A DNA stretch of 64,000 nucleotides. Source: Bacteroides sp. 214. Lineage in GTDB: Bacteria > Bacteroidota > Bacteroidia > Bacteroidales > Bacteroidaceae. Below the pieces are notes generated by a model. The model saw nothing but the letters and a program-made list of their open reading frames with translations. It ran no database searches and was not told the DNA's origin. Both the position numbers and the translations under genes were made by a program. Positions 46,301 to 52,997 of this stretch are shown one piece after another (positions within the stretch are counted from its first letter, which is position 1; every line of letters begins with the position of its first letter). The stretch covers positions 1 through 64,000 of the forward strand of contig NZ_QVML01000003.1 in NCBI RefSeq assembly GCF_010501015.1, in the 5' to 3' direction.

Positions 46301-47059
46301 TATGATGCCAAATCAGGTGATGTAATCAAGTCACAAACCACATTCGCTATGTTTGACGGATATGCGTGGATTGGCAGTCTATCCTATATGGAGCCAGGTA
46401 AGGGGTATATGTTATTGCGCAATGATGCTTCGGACACTAATTTTAGGTATCCGCAACAAATCGGTTCAATAACACGTACTGATGAAGAGGTTATCACTGA
46501 TGCAAATTATGCTTATGCAAGCAATATGACGATGACTGCTATAGTTGATGAGAATACAGAATTCCGTGAAGGAGACAAGCTGGTAGCTCTAATTAACGGT
46601 GAGGTAAGAGGTATTGGTACGTGCTCGAACAATGGTTTGAACTATCTCAATATCGCTTCAGATGAGGCAGGTGTAATAGCGTTTGGCATAGAAAGAAATG
46701 GAAACATCATTGCACAAGCCACTAGCAAAGAGGGGTACATCGTGAATAAGGTGGCTGGTAGCCCGGAACAACCAATTCTGATTGATTTCACCGAAAGGGC
46801 CCAAGCTGTTACACTTTACCCCAATCCATTCGTTACTGATCTGAATATCTGTATCACACTCAATGAAAGTGCGGAAGTAGGTATTATCATCAACGACATC
46901 AGCGGAAGACTTGTAACACAGTGGAGCAGCCAATATATGGAAGCAGGTTCACACACGATTACTTGGAGCGAAGCCGCCACTGCACATACTGGAACGCAAT
47001 ATATCGTAACTGTAACGATCAATGGTAAAGCCTCATCACATAAAGTAACCAAAAAATAA
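37358..47059 (+). CDS. Giant T9SS-secreted LamG-domain adhesin-like protein
   Basis: 3233 residues. Signal peptide with a long basic lead (hydrophobic part about 25-43). Fibronectin-III-like regions near 320-400, 455-545 and 555-650; LamG-like domain 1 at about 674-852 (FIGYLDEVRIWNRAL); a carboxypeptidase-regulatory-like domain near 953-1030; a long unassigned middle; a Big_5-like unit near 2085-2130; LamG-like domains 2 and 3 at about 2140-2317 and 2344-2534; a BACON-like unit near 2643-2740; two copies of a domain shared with the next gene's lipoprotein (about 2760-2854 and 3054-3143); and a type A T9SS sorting domain from 3149 (VTLYPNPFVTDLN). It should be a surface-anchored binding protein, perhaps for glycans. 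Ligand unknown. Confidence 0.85.
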   Translation: MKKNYAMIERLTRGCRATNIKKRWLLLVIATICMLGGTQQVRAITLYETGKVTMPVFTYPSEVNQEGYITLSIPVYEDDNNQSWVAKQSNKDYPYLTVNATKFFEFYVEDGHGKTDGHKTVMVKVRPTSAGAGRISIITKNGTSARLTNTSTFAEYEIVSTPQSGYLYTMMQVRVYPSTEENCTFKLWITTKETDTNAGITIRNQREGVEYAFPSTRKLYIPTVSTTPTFTSTWEFSSSKKMNLTGKITGIEKDTYSAYALAYAKWDGNNNYEKMTYPNGAISSKFEVTLDDSNTDKDKTKTIRYYWRQDVEERYSPLYIEKYSCNAIIPAYNQAKGINGSYNQTSGIITLSWTVDTSTHSNSNKFVSKALGGDFHVQRATNSLFNQEVKDYTVPFVANKTSYTLSDTIAGLSNNGTFHYRIRRTLPTSWSTSNWDNNFYSSGTVTGISVAKHATVSSPKLVVDKERSEVVITWTANKNYWSSGSKLIIRKYNVTTKNSLDIELTETQFNSGTYTDQALTACNEYTYQIFVKPGLTFFETQTAINISGSAIVEDIGNIQEFKASKGYFSDRVTLEWTAIGSFNEFIIKRMEYGETEGKQIGTVSATLSETYSFDDDKGIAGVYYTYSIIGTANCNNVMLKTPEKKAIGFRTPTGNIYGRVTFSSGQPVGNVEIRLNSELDLGKSIKLTNSTVLQVPEMSSLSNDNFTFQTWAMSESATKPTSMVLFSKAGQYEVGFNNSGDLYFTAGTATVSAPYKYVKNEFIHISAIKKEQTLKIYLDTIPLVEEIKSGVTPVATLDTLYLGSNETRNKFIGYLDEVRIWNRALEFDEIKRDYSRLIVGNETDIIAYYRFDETMANEFYDISYKRTKYNENHGIIKGGTTDTRSSKVPENLGLKGITDNSGDYYINGVPYEGNGTQYKVIPWKGTHQFDPEYRLRNLSDSEQTVEANFTNKSSFNVSGEICYENTNIPVQGVTFKIDGTYVSDGKGGMAQSNTKGEFNIEVPVGVHTVQAIKDGHTFNNDGLIQFEGKDINYQDHRSGIEIWDITKVRFIGRVAGGAVEESFKVGHSLSTNNLGDNLVIKLAFIDGDKFDPDNIPKSTFIEHLLPSNKKNETPKKTKIEYEEKAIYIYPDEGTGEFFVDLIPHRFKIESVSALGHENNILKESTSTPTLNLQNCIVEMDEVYEYMDSVNNEAYSDTVKYHYKEQFIKRVPMEIDFYQVNKKGSRTKYFGEEEIEFTNLFGDAYTVPIYANDKYLFSDNNGSIPVFLQGHQYNYVATASEVYRYNGSLDIKDEDRVPCVDGSLVVINKIATESTEISIRLNSKGHAFYSFVAGVPDMGSSATNSFSAQIKLTNNEKSSWTFEGKEMMNAYTIGSKSKGSDFVTEGPKQLITVLRDPPGSNSYAYLEKGTVITSTSTSKHGVKQTGEEDIRAVISPEFKSAAGTPFFMTITEIKTDNSVGGIVEHEQSSYDGETTTKRTTLTTRFETSSDPLYVGRDGDVLIGNSTNIVYGMCDAYIIVDKSYEMTSTDDLVMEADNYKLIRRSSYNSDVQFKTMFAYPQVHIENRLIPELVDLKNSYLQYGTQWTPDVAQKYANDNGETVYVSYLSREDENFGKSNNDEEAFSNANKTVIKQDGPSYRIYYPEQMPKAQQNDTIFQICSSIQNWYNLLAQNERSKLRATKMHQNYSFHAGSLVEYSEEYSFETETTYEYDYFVGASAILELGATFNGVGFKTTFREGGFEQGASSTSNATENTRKEGFVLAENGDDDYLTVDVLYEESENLYEKDATGLTDFAKGPFVYRTRGGVTSCPYEPVRYTKYYQPGTVLDQATVQLEVPVLSSNLTSVVNVPQSRPAVFTLYLENQSEAKEDNYFTLAVLDGSNPYGAKLSIDGQALTSSGRAFLVPFGEQLVKTLEFRVGADSMRYENVQLILRSICQYDPTDFVENIADTISLSAYFIPSCSDVNIKTPLENFIVNTKSPKKDDVYQLPVVLDGFDVNNQSLDRIEIQMKQEDESEWFAVQTYFTNPTRINNPDMEAEFDRTKSTIEYNIPMNRYDSRYQIRAVSICVDGQDEISTFSQIVTGTKDTERPKLFGTPQPANGILDVEGEIRIDFNETIKEGALSRYNFQVTGIKNGSTKTHGVSVAFDGINDYLATEAERNLVDRDLTIEMWVYRERGTGAATLFSHGNINNSLEFGFTADDKLTVQMNGTTHVSNTLSFETGTQWAHVAMVYNATNETVSLFYNATTVLSKAAVGKYEGNGIFEFGRSIKSASNFFEGKIHEVRLWGKQLTSSDLKINWLRMYSGLESGMIAYYPMLEGKGNMVYDKVRGANATMYAEWSTQEGRAISFAGDGIVMIPSAEISKEMDYTIELWFNAAPGQTNATLVSNEVQQAGATLSNTNRFFLGFNENGKLTFRSNEREEIIEDTQQTDLRDNNWHHIAISVNRVTRRMEAFIDGALIKQFNIEGIEGMSADQVTIGGTRILEGMTLAGTQNHFTGIIDEVRFWNGAMTEDLVNSNNNSRLNGDEMGLIGYYPFEEYKTENNITSVSYTLQNKAVSDEAPKASTATKATETSKTAPIKDRGPVENLKYSYVISDKSLIINLDEDMDVIEKSTVTFSVKQVLDMFGNETVSPITWSAYIDRNLLKWSTDEINLSKQRNEPLSFTADVVNNGGSIERFTLENLPVWLTASPMTGSINPKAKQTIKFTVNEGTNVGTYQEMVFMLNSKGVSEALPVNLRVKGEIPEWTVNPADYEYSMSVFGKLRINNIFSSDAEDIFAAFINGKCVGVATNKYQDKTNTWYAFLTVYGNKEMVDAEVEFRIWDAGTGIIYGAETTQAISFKNQKIYGTAENPLIFDSSNLVYQNIKLNKGWNWISFNVTNNALNDVQTTLQNSTWTANDIVKNENYFDSYSAVSKTWTGTLSNNGGFNNTSMYMLNSGNNQMLSIIGETVNVKNTPVAVKGNKWNYISYLPSVNMKIDDALADYDAKSGDVIKSQTTFAMFDGYAWIGSLSYMEPGKGYMLLRNDASDTNFRYPQQIGSITRTDEEVITDANYAYASNMTMTAIVDENTEFREGDKLVALINGEVRGIGTCSNNGLNYLNIASDEAGVIAFGIERNGNIIAQATSKEGYIVNKVAGSPEQPILIDFTERAQAVTLYPNPFVTDLNICITLNESAEVGIIINDISGRLVTQWSSQYMEAGSHTITWSEAATAHTGTQYIVTVTINGKASSHKVTKK

Positions 47060-47071
47060 AAAGTAATAACC

Positions 47072-47097
47072 CTGTGGGCAGGCTTGCCTGCCCACAG
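47072..47097. promoter_or_regulatory. Intercistronic hairpin between adhesin and lipoprotein genes
   Basis: Perfect 11-bp stem CTGTGGGCAGG / CCTGCCCACAG, loop CTTG. No T-run follows (ATAAAAC), so it is not a standard terminator. It may stabilise or separate the mRNA of the 9.7-kb adhesin gene from the short lipoprotein gene, whose start is 15 nt downstream. Confidence 0.65.
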
Positions 47098-47112
47098 ATA
47101 AAACAAAAGAGT

Positions 47113-47547
47113 ATGAAAAAGATATTAAATAGCCTATTGATGCTAGTGCTCGGCTTCGCCTTACTAACCGCCTGTAGCGACGAAGACCACACACAAAGCA
47201 AACCCATTTGGGAAGTTGACACATCTATCAATTTTAGCGCTACTATGACAGCAATCGTTATATTACCTACCAACCTGCTGGAATATGCGCAAGATAGTGA
47301 CCTACTCGCCGTATTTGTAGGTGAAGAGTGCCGTGGAAAAGGTGAGTTGGTAAAGAAAGGCGATACCCGCTATTACTACCTCACCATTAAAGGATTCTCG
47401 GAAGAGAGTGGAAAAGTTAGTTTCCAGTACTATAACACAAGTCGTTCGTTCCTGTTTACTACAGGTGCTGTTACGAATTTTGAGCCCAATGCCGTATGGG
47501 GTGTTATTGATAACCCTAAAACCCTAAACCTGGTGTTAGTAGAATAG
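47113..47547 (+). CDS. Lipoprotein sharing a domain with the giant adhesin
   Basis: 144 residues from ATG 47113. Lipoprotein signal with Cys 21 (LLTACSDED). The rest is one domain of about 105 residues: MTAIVILPTNL, DLLAVFVGEECRGKGE, YYYLTIKGF, VSFQYYN, and VWGVIDNPKTLNL. The same order appears twice in the adhesin (for example DIFAAFINGKCVGVA, TWYAFLTVYG, VEFRIWD, and IYGTAENPLIFD). I do not know a family name for it. Sharing and adjacency suggest that the lipoprotein anchors, caps or co-assembles with the adhesin. Last gene of the cluster; a strong terminator follows. Confidence 0.8.
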   Translation: MKKILNSLLMLVLGFALLTACSDEDHTQSKPIWEVDTSINFSATMTAIVILPTNLLEYAQDSDLLAVFVGEECRGKGELVKKGDTRYYYLTIKGFSEESGKVSFQYYNTSRSFLFTTGAVTNFEPNAVWGVIDNPKTLNLVLVE

Positions 47548-47557
47548 TTGAAAAGAT

Positions 47558-47592
47558 AAGCGGGAAGTGAACTTGAATATCACTTCCCGCTT
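47558..47592 (+). terminator. Hairpin terminator of the adhesin cluster
   Basis: Perfect 13-bp stem AAGCGGGAAGTGA / TCACTTCCCGCTT, loop of 9 nt, 10 nt after the lipoprotein stop. The T-run is weak (GCTTAACC), so termination may be partly factor-dependent. Confidence 0.65.
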
Positions 47593-47724
47593 GCTTAACC
47601 TAACCTTCAACTGTCTATCACAGACATTAATATGTTGTTAATTAAGTAAGGAACAGATTTTTCACCTAAGAGAACCCTTTTTCTAATTTACAAGAGAGTT
47701 TGAATACTCTTACGATTCTACTGT

Positions 47725-48114
47725 TTAGAGCGTAAATGAACCTTGTAGATAAACTCCAGACGGAAGGGTCAGCTCTATTACATACTCTCCAACAGTATAG
47801 TCATCTAGTAAGATGGTCTTCGTGTCATTCGCATCAAAAGAGAAAACGTATGCGTCGACTAATAAACCATCTTTATACAAAGACACTGTTACATCAGCAA
47901 TTGCTGTTGCTGCAGTTATGGCTATTTCAGCATCGTCTATCAACTCAACTGTAAACTGTTGTGAAACTACAGGAGCAGATTTAACAATGGGTTTATCAGG
48001 AATCTTAGCAATCAAAATAATTGCTTTGCGTCCTTCAGTTACTAACACTTCTGCTTCAATAGAAATAGGAAGCAGTAATACAAAAGAAAATAATAGCAAA
48101 AACAGGTTTTTCAT
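47725..48114 (-). CDS. Small secreted DUF3244-type protein
   Basis: 129 residues. Signal peptide 1-21, then an Ig-like all-beta domain of about 85 residues (QQFTVELIDDAEIAI, VTVSLYKDGLLVDAY, GEYVIELTLPSGVYLQGSFTL). This matches the DUF3244 group of small Bacteroidota secreted proteins as I know it; function unknown. It resembles a stripped-down T9SS sorting domain but lacks the YPNP motif. Single gene on the minus strand facing the adhesin cluster, with its own promoter. Confidence 0.75.
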   Translation of the reverse strand: MKNLFLLLFSFVLLLPISIEAEVLVTEGRKAIILIAKIPDKPIVKSAPVVSQQFTVELIDDAEIAITAATAIADVTVSLYKDGLLVDAYVFSFDANDTKTILLDDYTVGEYVIELTLPSGVYLQGSFTL

Positions 48115-48136
48115 TCTTCATTTTTTTATTTACTCA

Positions 48137-48170
48137 CAAAGCTATATACAAAAACGAATAAACGGCCAAA
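48137..48170 (-). promoter_or_regulatory. Putative promoter of the DUF3244 gene
   Basis: Minus strand: TTTG (48167-48170), 22-nt spacer, TAGCTTTG (48137-48144). Exact -7; the spacer is slightly long. Confidence 0.5.
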
Positions 48171-48212
48171 CACTAGCCGGACAAATGTCATTTCACTGAT
48201 ACTCATTTGATT

Positions 48213-48236
48213 ACAGGCGAAAAATCGCCTGTTTTT
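48213..48236 (+). terminator. Orphan plus-strand intrinsic terminator
   Basis: Perfect 8-bp stem ACAGGCGA / TCGCCTGT, loop AAAA, followed by TTTTTC. There is no plus-strand gene between the adhesin terminator (47592) and this site. It may end an unannotated short RNA or an antisense transcript to the DUF3244 gene, but I found no TAnnTTTG promoter for one. Confidence 0.6.
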
Positions 48237-48366
48237 CTTCATTGTTTACAAAAAACCGGACAAAACATTCTACGGAATTAGAGATATTTAACGTATTTGT
48301 TGCGTTACCAGCAAAATTAAAGGTTCTAGTATACAGCAAAATCGCGAATACAGTTAATAAAAACAG

Positions 48367-48374
48367 TATCTTTG
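48367..48374 (+). promoter_or_regulatory. Putative promoter -7 element of the DUF5009-type gene
   Basis: TATCTTTG, exact TAnnTTTG match, 23 nt upstream of the ATG at 48398, implying a leader of about 18 nt. No -33 match. Confidence 0.5.
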
Positions 48375-48397
48375 CAAAAACCTCTAAATCAACAAAT

Positions 48398-49549
48398 ATG
48401 AGAAACTTAACACTGCAACGCATTGCGGCAATCGATGTATTTCGTGCCTTGACGATGTTCTTAATGCTCTTCGTTAATGACATTCCCGGTCTAAAGAATA
48501 TTCCCCATTGGCTAAAACATGCCGAAATGAATGAAGATATGCTTGGATTCTCAGACACTATTTTCCCTGCATTTCTTTTTTGTATGGGCATGTCTATCTC
48601 ATTTGCTATCCAAAACAGACTAAAGAAAGGTGATAATTTATTGCAGGTAGCGCTTCATGTGTTTTGGCGTTCGGTAGCACTTATAACCATGGGATTATTC
48701 TCTGTAAACTACGGTTCCATCGACTCTATTGCTTCTGGAATAAGTAGAAATTCGTTCTGTATATTGATGGTTATCGGTTTCTTTCTTATTTGGGCGGTCT
48801 ATCCTCGTGTAGAGAACTGGAAGAAATACCTGTTCTTGGCTATGAAAGGCGTAGGCATTGCTCTGTTGCTTTATCTATTCTTTATTTTTCAAGGAAAAAA
48901 TGGGGCTCCTTTCGCGCCCAAATGGTGGGGAATCCTTGGTATTATCGGCTGGACGTATGTAGTATGTTCGGCTGTTTATCTCTTTACTCGCGAGAGTATA
49001 ATGAAAAATGCCATAGCATGGCTACTCTTTATAGTAATGATGATTTTAGGATACGCAGGTGTACTCAATCTTTCATTTATCCCCGGTGGTATTACTCATA
49101 TTGTATTTGGATTTTCGGGTGTTCTGGTTTCCTTACTCATGCAACAATATGCCAACCCCGACAAACCTGCAAAGTTTATACTTATTCTCTGTGGACTGGG
49201 TGTTATTATGTTGCTTGCCGCTTTATTATCACACCCACATTGGATTATCTCTAAGATACAAGCTACTCCCACATGGTTCTTCTATTGTATGGCAGCATTC
49301 TTCCCCCTGTTTGGTGGCATCTATTGGCTAACCGATATAAAAAAGAAAGCTACTTGGTTTGATTTGATTAAACCGGCAGGGACGGCTACGTTAACCTGTT
49401 ACATGATTCCCTATATCTGGTACAGCGTTTATGCTCCTATCGCTTTCCAAAGCGGTGGAATGGGACTTTTGCGCTCGGCAGTATTCTCGTTGCTAATTGT
49501 AGGAATTACCGATTTACTGGTACGCGGAAATATTAAGCTTAAAGTGTAA
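48398..49549 (+). CDS. DUF5009 / heparan-alpha-glucosaminide acetyltransferase-like membrane protein
   Basis: 383 residues from ATG 48398, chosen because the preceding in-frame part spans the promoter. About ten membrane helices. The N-terminal signature RIAAIDVFRALTMFLMLFVND with FSDTIFPAFLFCMGMSISFA matches the DUF1624/DUF5009 group related to HGSNAT, which moves acetyl groups across a membrane onto sugars. In Bacteroidota such genes are often near glycan-use or envelope genes. The catalytic His of HGSNAT could not be placed with certainty. Single gene, convergent with the M16 protease. Confidence 0.82.
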   Translation: MRNLTLQRIAAIDVFRALTMFLMLFVNDIPGLKNIPHWLKHAEMNEDMLGFSDTIFPAFLFCMGMSISFAIQNRLKKGDNLLQVALHVFWRSVALITMGLFSVNYGSIDSIASGISRNSFCILMVIGFFLIWAVYPRVENWKKYLFLAMKGVGIALLLYLFFIFQGKNGAPFAPKWWGILGIIGWTYVVCSAVYLFTRESIMKNAIAWLLFIVMMILGYAGVLNLSFIPGGITHIVFGFSGVLVSLLMQQYANPDKPAKFILILCGLGVIMLLAALLSHPHWIISKIQATPTWFFYCMAAFFPLFGGIYWLTDIKKKATWFDLIKPAGTATLTCYMIPYIWYSVYAPIAFQSGGMGLLRSAVFSLLIVGITDLLVRGNIKLKV

Positions 49550-49568
49550 ATTCACAAAAAAAGGGAAG

Positions 49569-50795
49569 CTATTTATATACAAGTGCCGATAGATGTTCTT
49601 CAGAAAACATTTCGTTGGCTACTTCCCATATCAAGTCAGCAGTTAGCCCGTCTATCCGCTTGAAGACCGAGTCCGACGACTCGAATCTGTTGTAATGCAA
49701 AAATGTTTTTGCCATACCAAGCGCGTTATTCTCATGATTGTCTGACGCTACACCAATCTGCCCGATTAGTTGCTTTTTGGCTGCTGCCAACTGAGCTGGC
49801 GACATTTTTGTATCGCGCAACCGCTTCAACTCTTTGAATACTAACTGCAGGCAACGATCTACATTCGCAGGGTCTGTACCAAAGTAAATACAGAAAGCCC
49901 CTGTGTCGGTATAGGATGTAATGTTAGACTCCACATTGTAGACTAATCCACGACGTTCACGCAACGAAATATTCAAACGGCTATTCATTCCCGGGCCACC
50001 AAGCACATTGTTAAGCAGATACAAAGCAGTACGTTTATCATCGTACGCGTTATAGGCTTGGCTTCCTATCATAACGTGGGCCTGATGCGTTTGTTTATCC
50101 ACATTGAGCTGCTTGGCTACGTAGGTGGGTGGAAGCGATCGTTGGGTGGATATTTCTTTGTAGGCAATACGTTCCGACAACTTCTCTATAGTGCGTACTA
50201 CTTGTTTGAAGTTAAAATCACCTTGTACAAAGAAAATCATATTTGTAGGATGATAATAACGTTCTACAAAAGAAAGGGCGCTTTGCGTATTGAATGTGCG
50301 CAAGAGTTTGGGGTTTCCCAAAATATTGTGCCCAAGCGGATGATTGCGAAAGATGAGGTCTTCGAAATCGTCAAAAATAAGCTCGGAAGGATTATCCTCA
50401 TACGATTGTATTTCATCAATGATAACCTCTACTTCTTTTTGTATTTCGGCAGGTGGGAATACCGAATGAAACGTTATATCGGTAAGTAATTCTGCAGCTC
50501 GCGCAAAATGTGTTTTAAGAAAAGCGGAGTAAACAACCGTCTCTTCCTTATTTGTATATGCATTCAAATCACCTCCCACATTCTCCATCCTGTTTAGGAT
50601 GTGCCAGGCTTTGCGTTTAACAGTTCCCTTAAAAATAAGATGCTCTACAAAGTGTGCCATGCCATGTTCGTGCTCCATTTCATCGCGTGTTCCGGCATTA
50701 ATAGCATAACCGCAGTAAGCTACTTCGGAGTTTTTATGGCGATGAATTATTCTCAATCCATTGGGCAGTGTATATTGGTTGCAATCCATTTGCAT
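49569..50795 (-). CDS. M16-family (pitrilysin-like) zinc protease
   Basis: 408 residues from ATG 50795 (50789 also possible; the frame continues to 50861, across the -7 element). The inverted zinc motif HFVEH is in HGMAHFVEHLIFKGT near residue 45, with the distal Glu in NKEETVVYSAFLK about 75 residues later. The C-terminal M16 half is present (LNNVLGGPGMNSRLNISLRE). No signal peptide, so cytoplasmic, like mitochondrial-processing-peptidase-type members of this length. It degrades peptides; substrates here unknown. Confidence 0.92.
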   Translation of the reverse strand: MQMDCNQYTLPNGLRIIHRHKNSEVAYCGYAINAGTRDEMEHEHGMAHFVEHLIFKGTVKRKAWHILNRMENVGGDLNAYTNKEETVVYSAFLKTHFARAAELLTDITFHSVFPPAEIQKEVEVIIDEIQSYEDNPSELIFDDFEDLIFRNHPLGHNILGNPKLLRTFNTQSALSFVERYYHPTNMIFFVQGDFNFKQVVRTIEKLSERIAYKEISTQRSLPPTYVAKQLNVDKQTHQAHVMIGSQAYNAYDDKRTALYLLNNVLGGPGMNSRLNISLRERRGLVYNVESNITSYTDTGAFCIYFGTDPANVDRCLQLVFKELKRLRDTKMSPAQLAAAKKQLIGQIGVASDNHENNALGMAKTFLHYNRFESSDSVFKRIDGLTADLIWEVANEMFSEEHLSALVYK

Positions 50796-50819
50796 ATGTT
50801 TATTGTTGGTTTGAAGGCG

Positions 50820-50827
50820 CAAAATTA
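50820..50827 (-). promoter_or_regulatory. Putative M16 protease promoter, -7 element
   Basis: TAATTTTG on the minus strand, exact TAnnTTTG match, 24 nt upstream of the ATG. Supports the start at 50795 or 50789 over 50861. Confidence 0.5.
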
Positions 50828-50917
50828 CATAAAAAACTCCGCATAAAAGCCTATATTGCAATATACTTCACATACACTTTCTCTTACCTGTTTTAACGAA
50901 TAATCGGACGGAAGTGA

Positions 50918-50946
50918 TTGAAAATCAAACATTATACGTACATTTG
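50918..50946 (+). promoter_or_regulatory. Promoter of the DEAD-box helicase gene
   Basis: ATTG with TTG at 50918-50920, 18-nt spacer, TACATTTG at 50939-50946. Good -7, slightly short spacer. Predicted start near 50952, leader about 24 nt. Confidence 0.6.
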
Positions 50947-50975
50947 CAGCCGAATTTAATAAGAGAGATATTTTA

Positions 50976-52832
50976 ATGAAGAATTTTGAAGAGTTAGGCG
51001 TTTCCCCGGAAATACTTAAAGCAATTGAGGAAATGGGTTACGCTGCTCCTATGCCTGTGCAAGAGGAGGTTATACCTTATTTATTGGGTGAAAACAACGA
51101 TGTAGTAGCCCTCGCACAAACCGGAACAGGCAAAACAGCCGCCTTTGGGTTACCTATTATACAGAAAGTGAATGTAGATAATCGCGTACCACAATCACTA
51201 ATACTTTGTCCTACCCGCGAACTATGCTTGCAGATAGCAGGTGACTTAAACGATTACTCCAAATATATAGATGGGCTGAGAGTGCTTCCTGTTTATGGTG
51301 GTTCCTCTATCGATAGCCAGATACGTTCCCTTAAAAAAGGCGTACACATTATCGTAGCTACGCCGGGACGTTTACTCGACCTGATGGAGCGTAAAACCGT
51401 TTCACTTACCACCGTGAGCAATGTAGTGCTCGACGAAGCAGATGAGATGCTCAACATGGGCTTTACCGACAGTATCAATGCCATACTTGCCGACATACCT
51501 AAGGATCGCAACACATTGCTTTTCTCGGCAACAATGAGTCCTGAAATCGCACGTATTGCAAAGAACTACCTCAACAATGCCAAGGAAATAACCATCGGAC
51601 GCAAGAATGAAAGTACCAACAATGTAAAACACGTGGTATATACTGTTCATGCCAAAGATAAATATGCCGCCCTAAAACGTATCGCGGATTTTTATCCACA
51701 GATATACGGTATTATCTTCTGTCGCACCCGTAAGGAAACACAAGAGATTGCCGATAAATTGATGGAAGATGGCTACAACGCCGACTCATTGCATGGCGAA
51801 TTATCGCAGGCACAGCGGGATGCTGTGATGCAAAAATTCCGCATCCGCAATCTGCAAATTCTAGTTGCTACCGATGTAGCTGCCCGTGGACTCGATGTGG
51901 ACGACCTTACCCATGTTATTAACTATGGACTACCAGATGACACAGAGAGCTACACACATCGTAGTGGCCGTACGGGTAGAGCAGGCAAAACAGGAACTTC
52001 CATTGCCATCATCAACCTGCGCGAAAAAGGTAAGTTGCGCGAAATTGAACGCATTATTAGCAAGAAATTTGAGCAAGGAGAAATGCCTACCAACCACCAG
52101 ATATGCGAGCAGCAATTGCTTCGTGTAATTGATGAAGTAGAAAAGGTAAAGGTAAGCGAAGAAGAAATAGCTGATTACATGCCTGCCATTTATCGCAAAT
52201 TAGAATGGTTAGAAAAAGAAGATATTATCAAACGCATGGTATCGTTAGAGTTTAACCGTTTCTTAGATTACTACCGCGACCGCGAAGAGATAGAAATTGT
52301 AACCGATGCTCGTGGCGGAAGAGAAAGAAGCTCCAATAGCGAAAAATGGAGTGACCTCCGTAGAGGAAGCGACCGCAGAGAAAATTCAGGTCCTCGCAAA
52401 GCCGAACCGGGATTTACACGCATTTTTATAAGCTTGGGCAAAGCCGATCGTTTCTTGCCAGCTCAATTGATTGATTTAGTAAACCGTCATACCAAGCAAC
52501 GTGTTCGCATAGGTCGTATAGACTTGATGAAGAGTTTCTCGTTCTTTGAAGTAGAGAACAAGCAAGCGCTGTCAGTAGTGAAAGCATTAAACAAGCAAAA
52601 CTTTCAAGGACGCAAAATCAATGTGGAAATAGCCGGAGAAGAAGGTCCCTCAAACAAACCACAAGGTAAATATTCTACCGGAAGACCACCGAAGAATAGC
52701 AAACCAAGCCGTGAAGAAAGAGGCTACAAAACTTCTCGTGGTCCTAAGAAGAAAGAAGACTGGAAGCAATTCTTCAATGAGCCTGAGCCGGATTTCTCGG
52801 AAGAAGGATGGGCAAAGAGGAAGAAGAAATAA
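50976..52832 (+). CDS. deaD: DEAD-box ATP-dependent RNA helicase (DeaD/CsdA type)
   Basis: 618 residues. It unwinds structured RNA in ribosome assembly and at low temperature. Helicase motifs in order: AQTGTGKT (about 47), PTRELCLQ, TPGRLLD, DEAD (about 153), SAT, then ATDVAARGLDVDDL and HRSGRTGRAG (about 328). A DbpA-like RNA-binding domain sits near 485-560 (RIFISLGKADRFLPAQLI). The C-terminal 60 residues are a basic disordered tail (KPSREERGYKTSRGPKKKED). Intact. It has its own promoter and is followed by repeat I and array H. Confidence 0.95.
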   Translation: MKNFEELGVSPEILKAIEEMGYAAPMPVQEEVIPYLLGENNDVVALAQTGTGKTAAFGLPIIQKVNVDNRVPQSLILCPTRELCLQIAGDLNDYSKYIDGLRVLPVYGGSSIDSQIRSLKKGVHIIVATPGRLLDLMERKTVSLTTVSNVVLDEADEMLNMGFTDSINAILADIPKDRNTLLFSATMSPEIARIAKNYLNNAKEITIGRKNESTNNVKHVVYTVHAKDKYAALKRIADFYPQIYGIIFCRTRKETQEIADKLMEDGYNADSLHGELSQAQRDAVMQKFRIRNLQILVATDVAARGLDVDDLTHVINYGLPDDTESYTHRSGRTGRAGKTGTSIAIINLREKGKLREIERIISKKFEQGEMPTNHQICEQQLLRVIDEVEKVKVSEEEIADYMPAIYRKLEWLEKEDIIKRMVSLEFNRFLDYYRDREEIEIVTDARGGRERSSNSEKWSDLRRGSDRRENSGPRKAEPGFTRIFISLGKADRFLPAQLIDLVNRHTKQRVRIGRIDLMKSFSFFEVENKQALSVVKALNKQNFQGRKINVEIAGEEGPSNKPQGKYSTGRPPKNSKPSREERGYKTSRGPKKKEDWKQFFNEPEPDFSEEGWAKRKKK

Positions 52833-52846
52833 GGCGAAATACACAC

Positions 52847-52955
52847 CAAATGTAGTTTTACGAAATAGGTCTTCACATTCACATATCACTGTAAGTAAAT
52901 GGCAGTGAGCGAGTTGGTTGTGAAGACCTCTTCTTTTATCCTTCACAGGTTTTTC
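52847..52955. repeat. Dispersed repeat I, copy 2
   Basis: Aligns with 32535-32648. It begins 14 nt after the helicase stop. GGTCTTCAC at 52868-52876 and GTGAAGACC at 52920-52928 form the outer inverted pair; CACTG / CAGTG (52887-52891, 52903-52907) form an inner one. Could fold into a branched stem in the helicase 3' UTR. Confidence 0.65.
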
Positions 52956-52997
52956 ATAACCAATTTCTGACTGTTTTTGTACTAAGAAAACAGTCAG

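Noticed and set aside
48177..48265. CCGGACAAA occurring twice before the DUF5009-type gene as a phased array
   Set aside because: Only two copies, 79 bp apart, with no further units.
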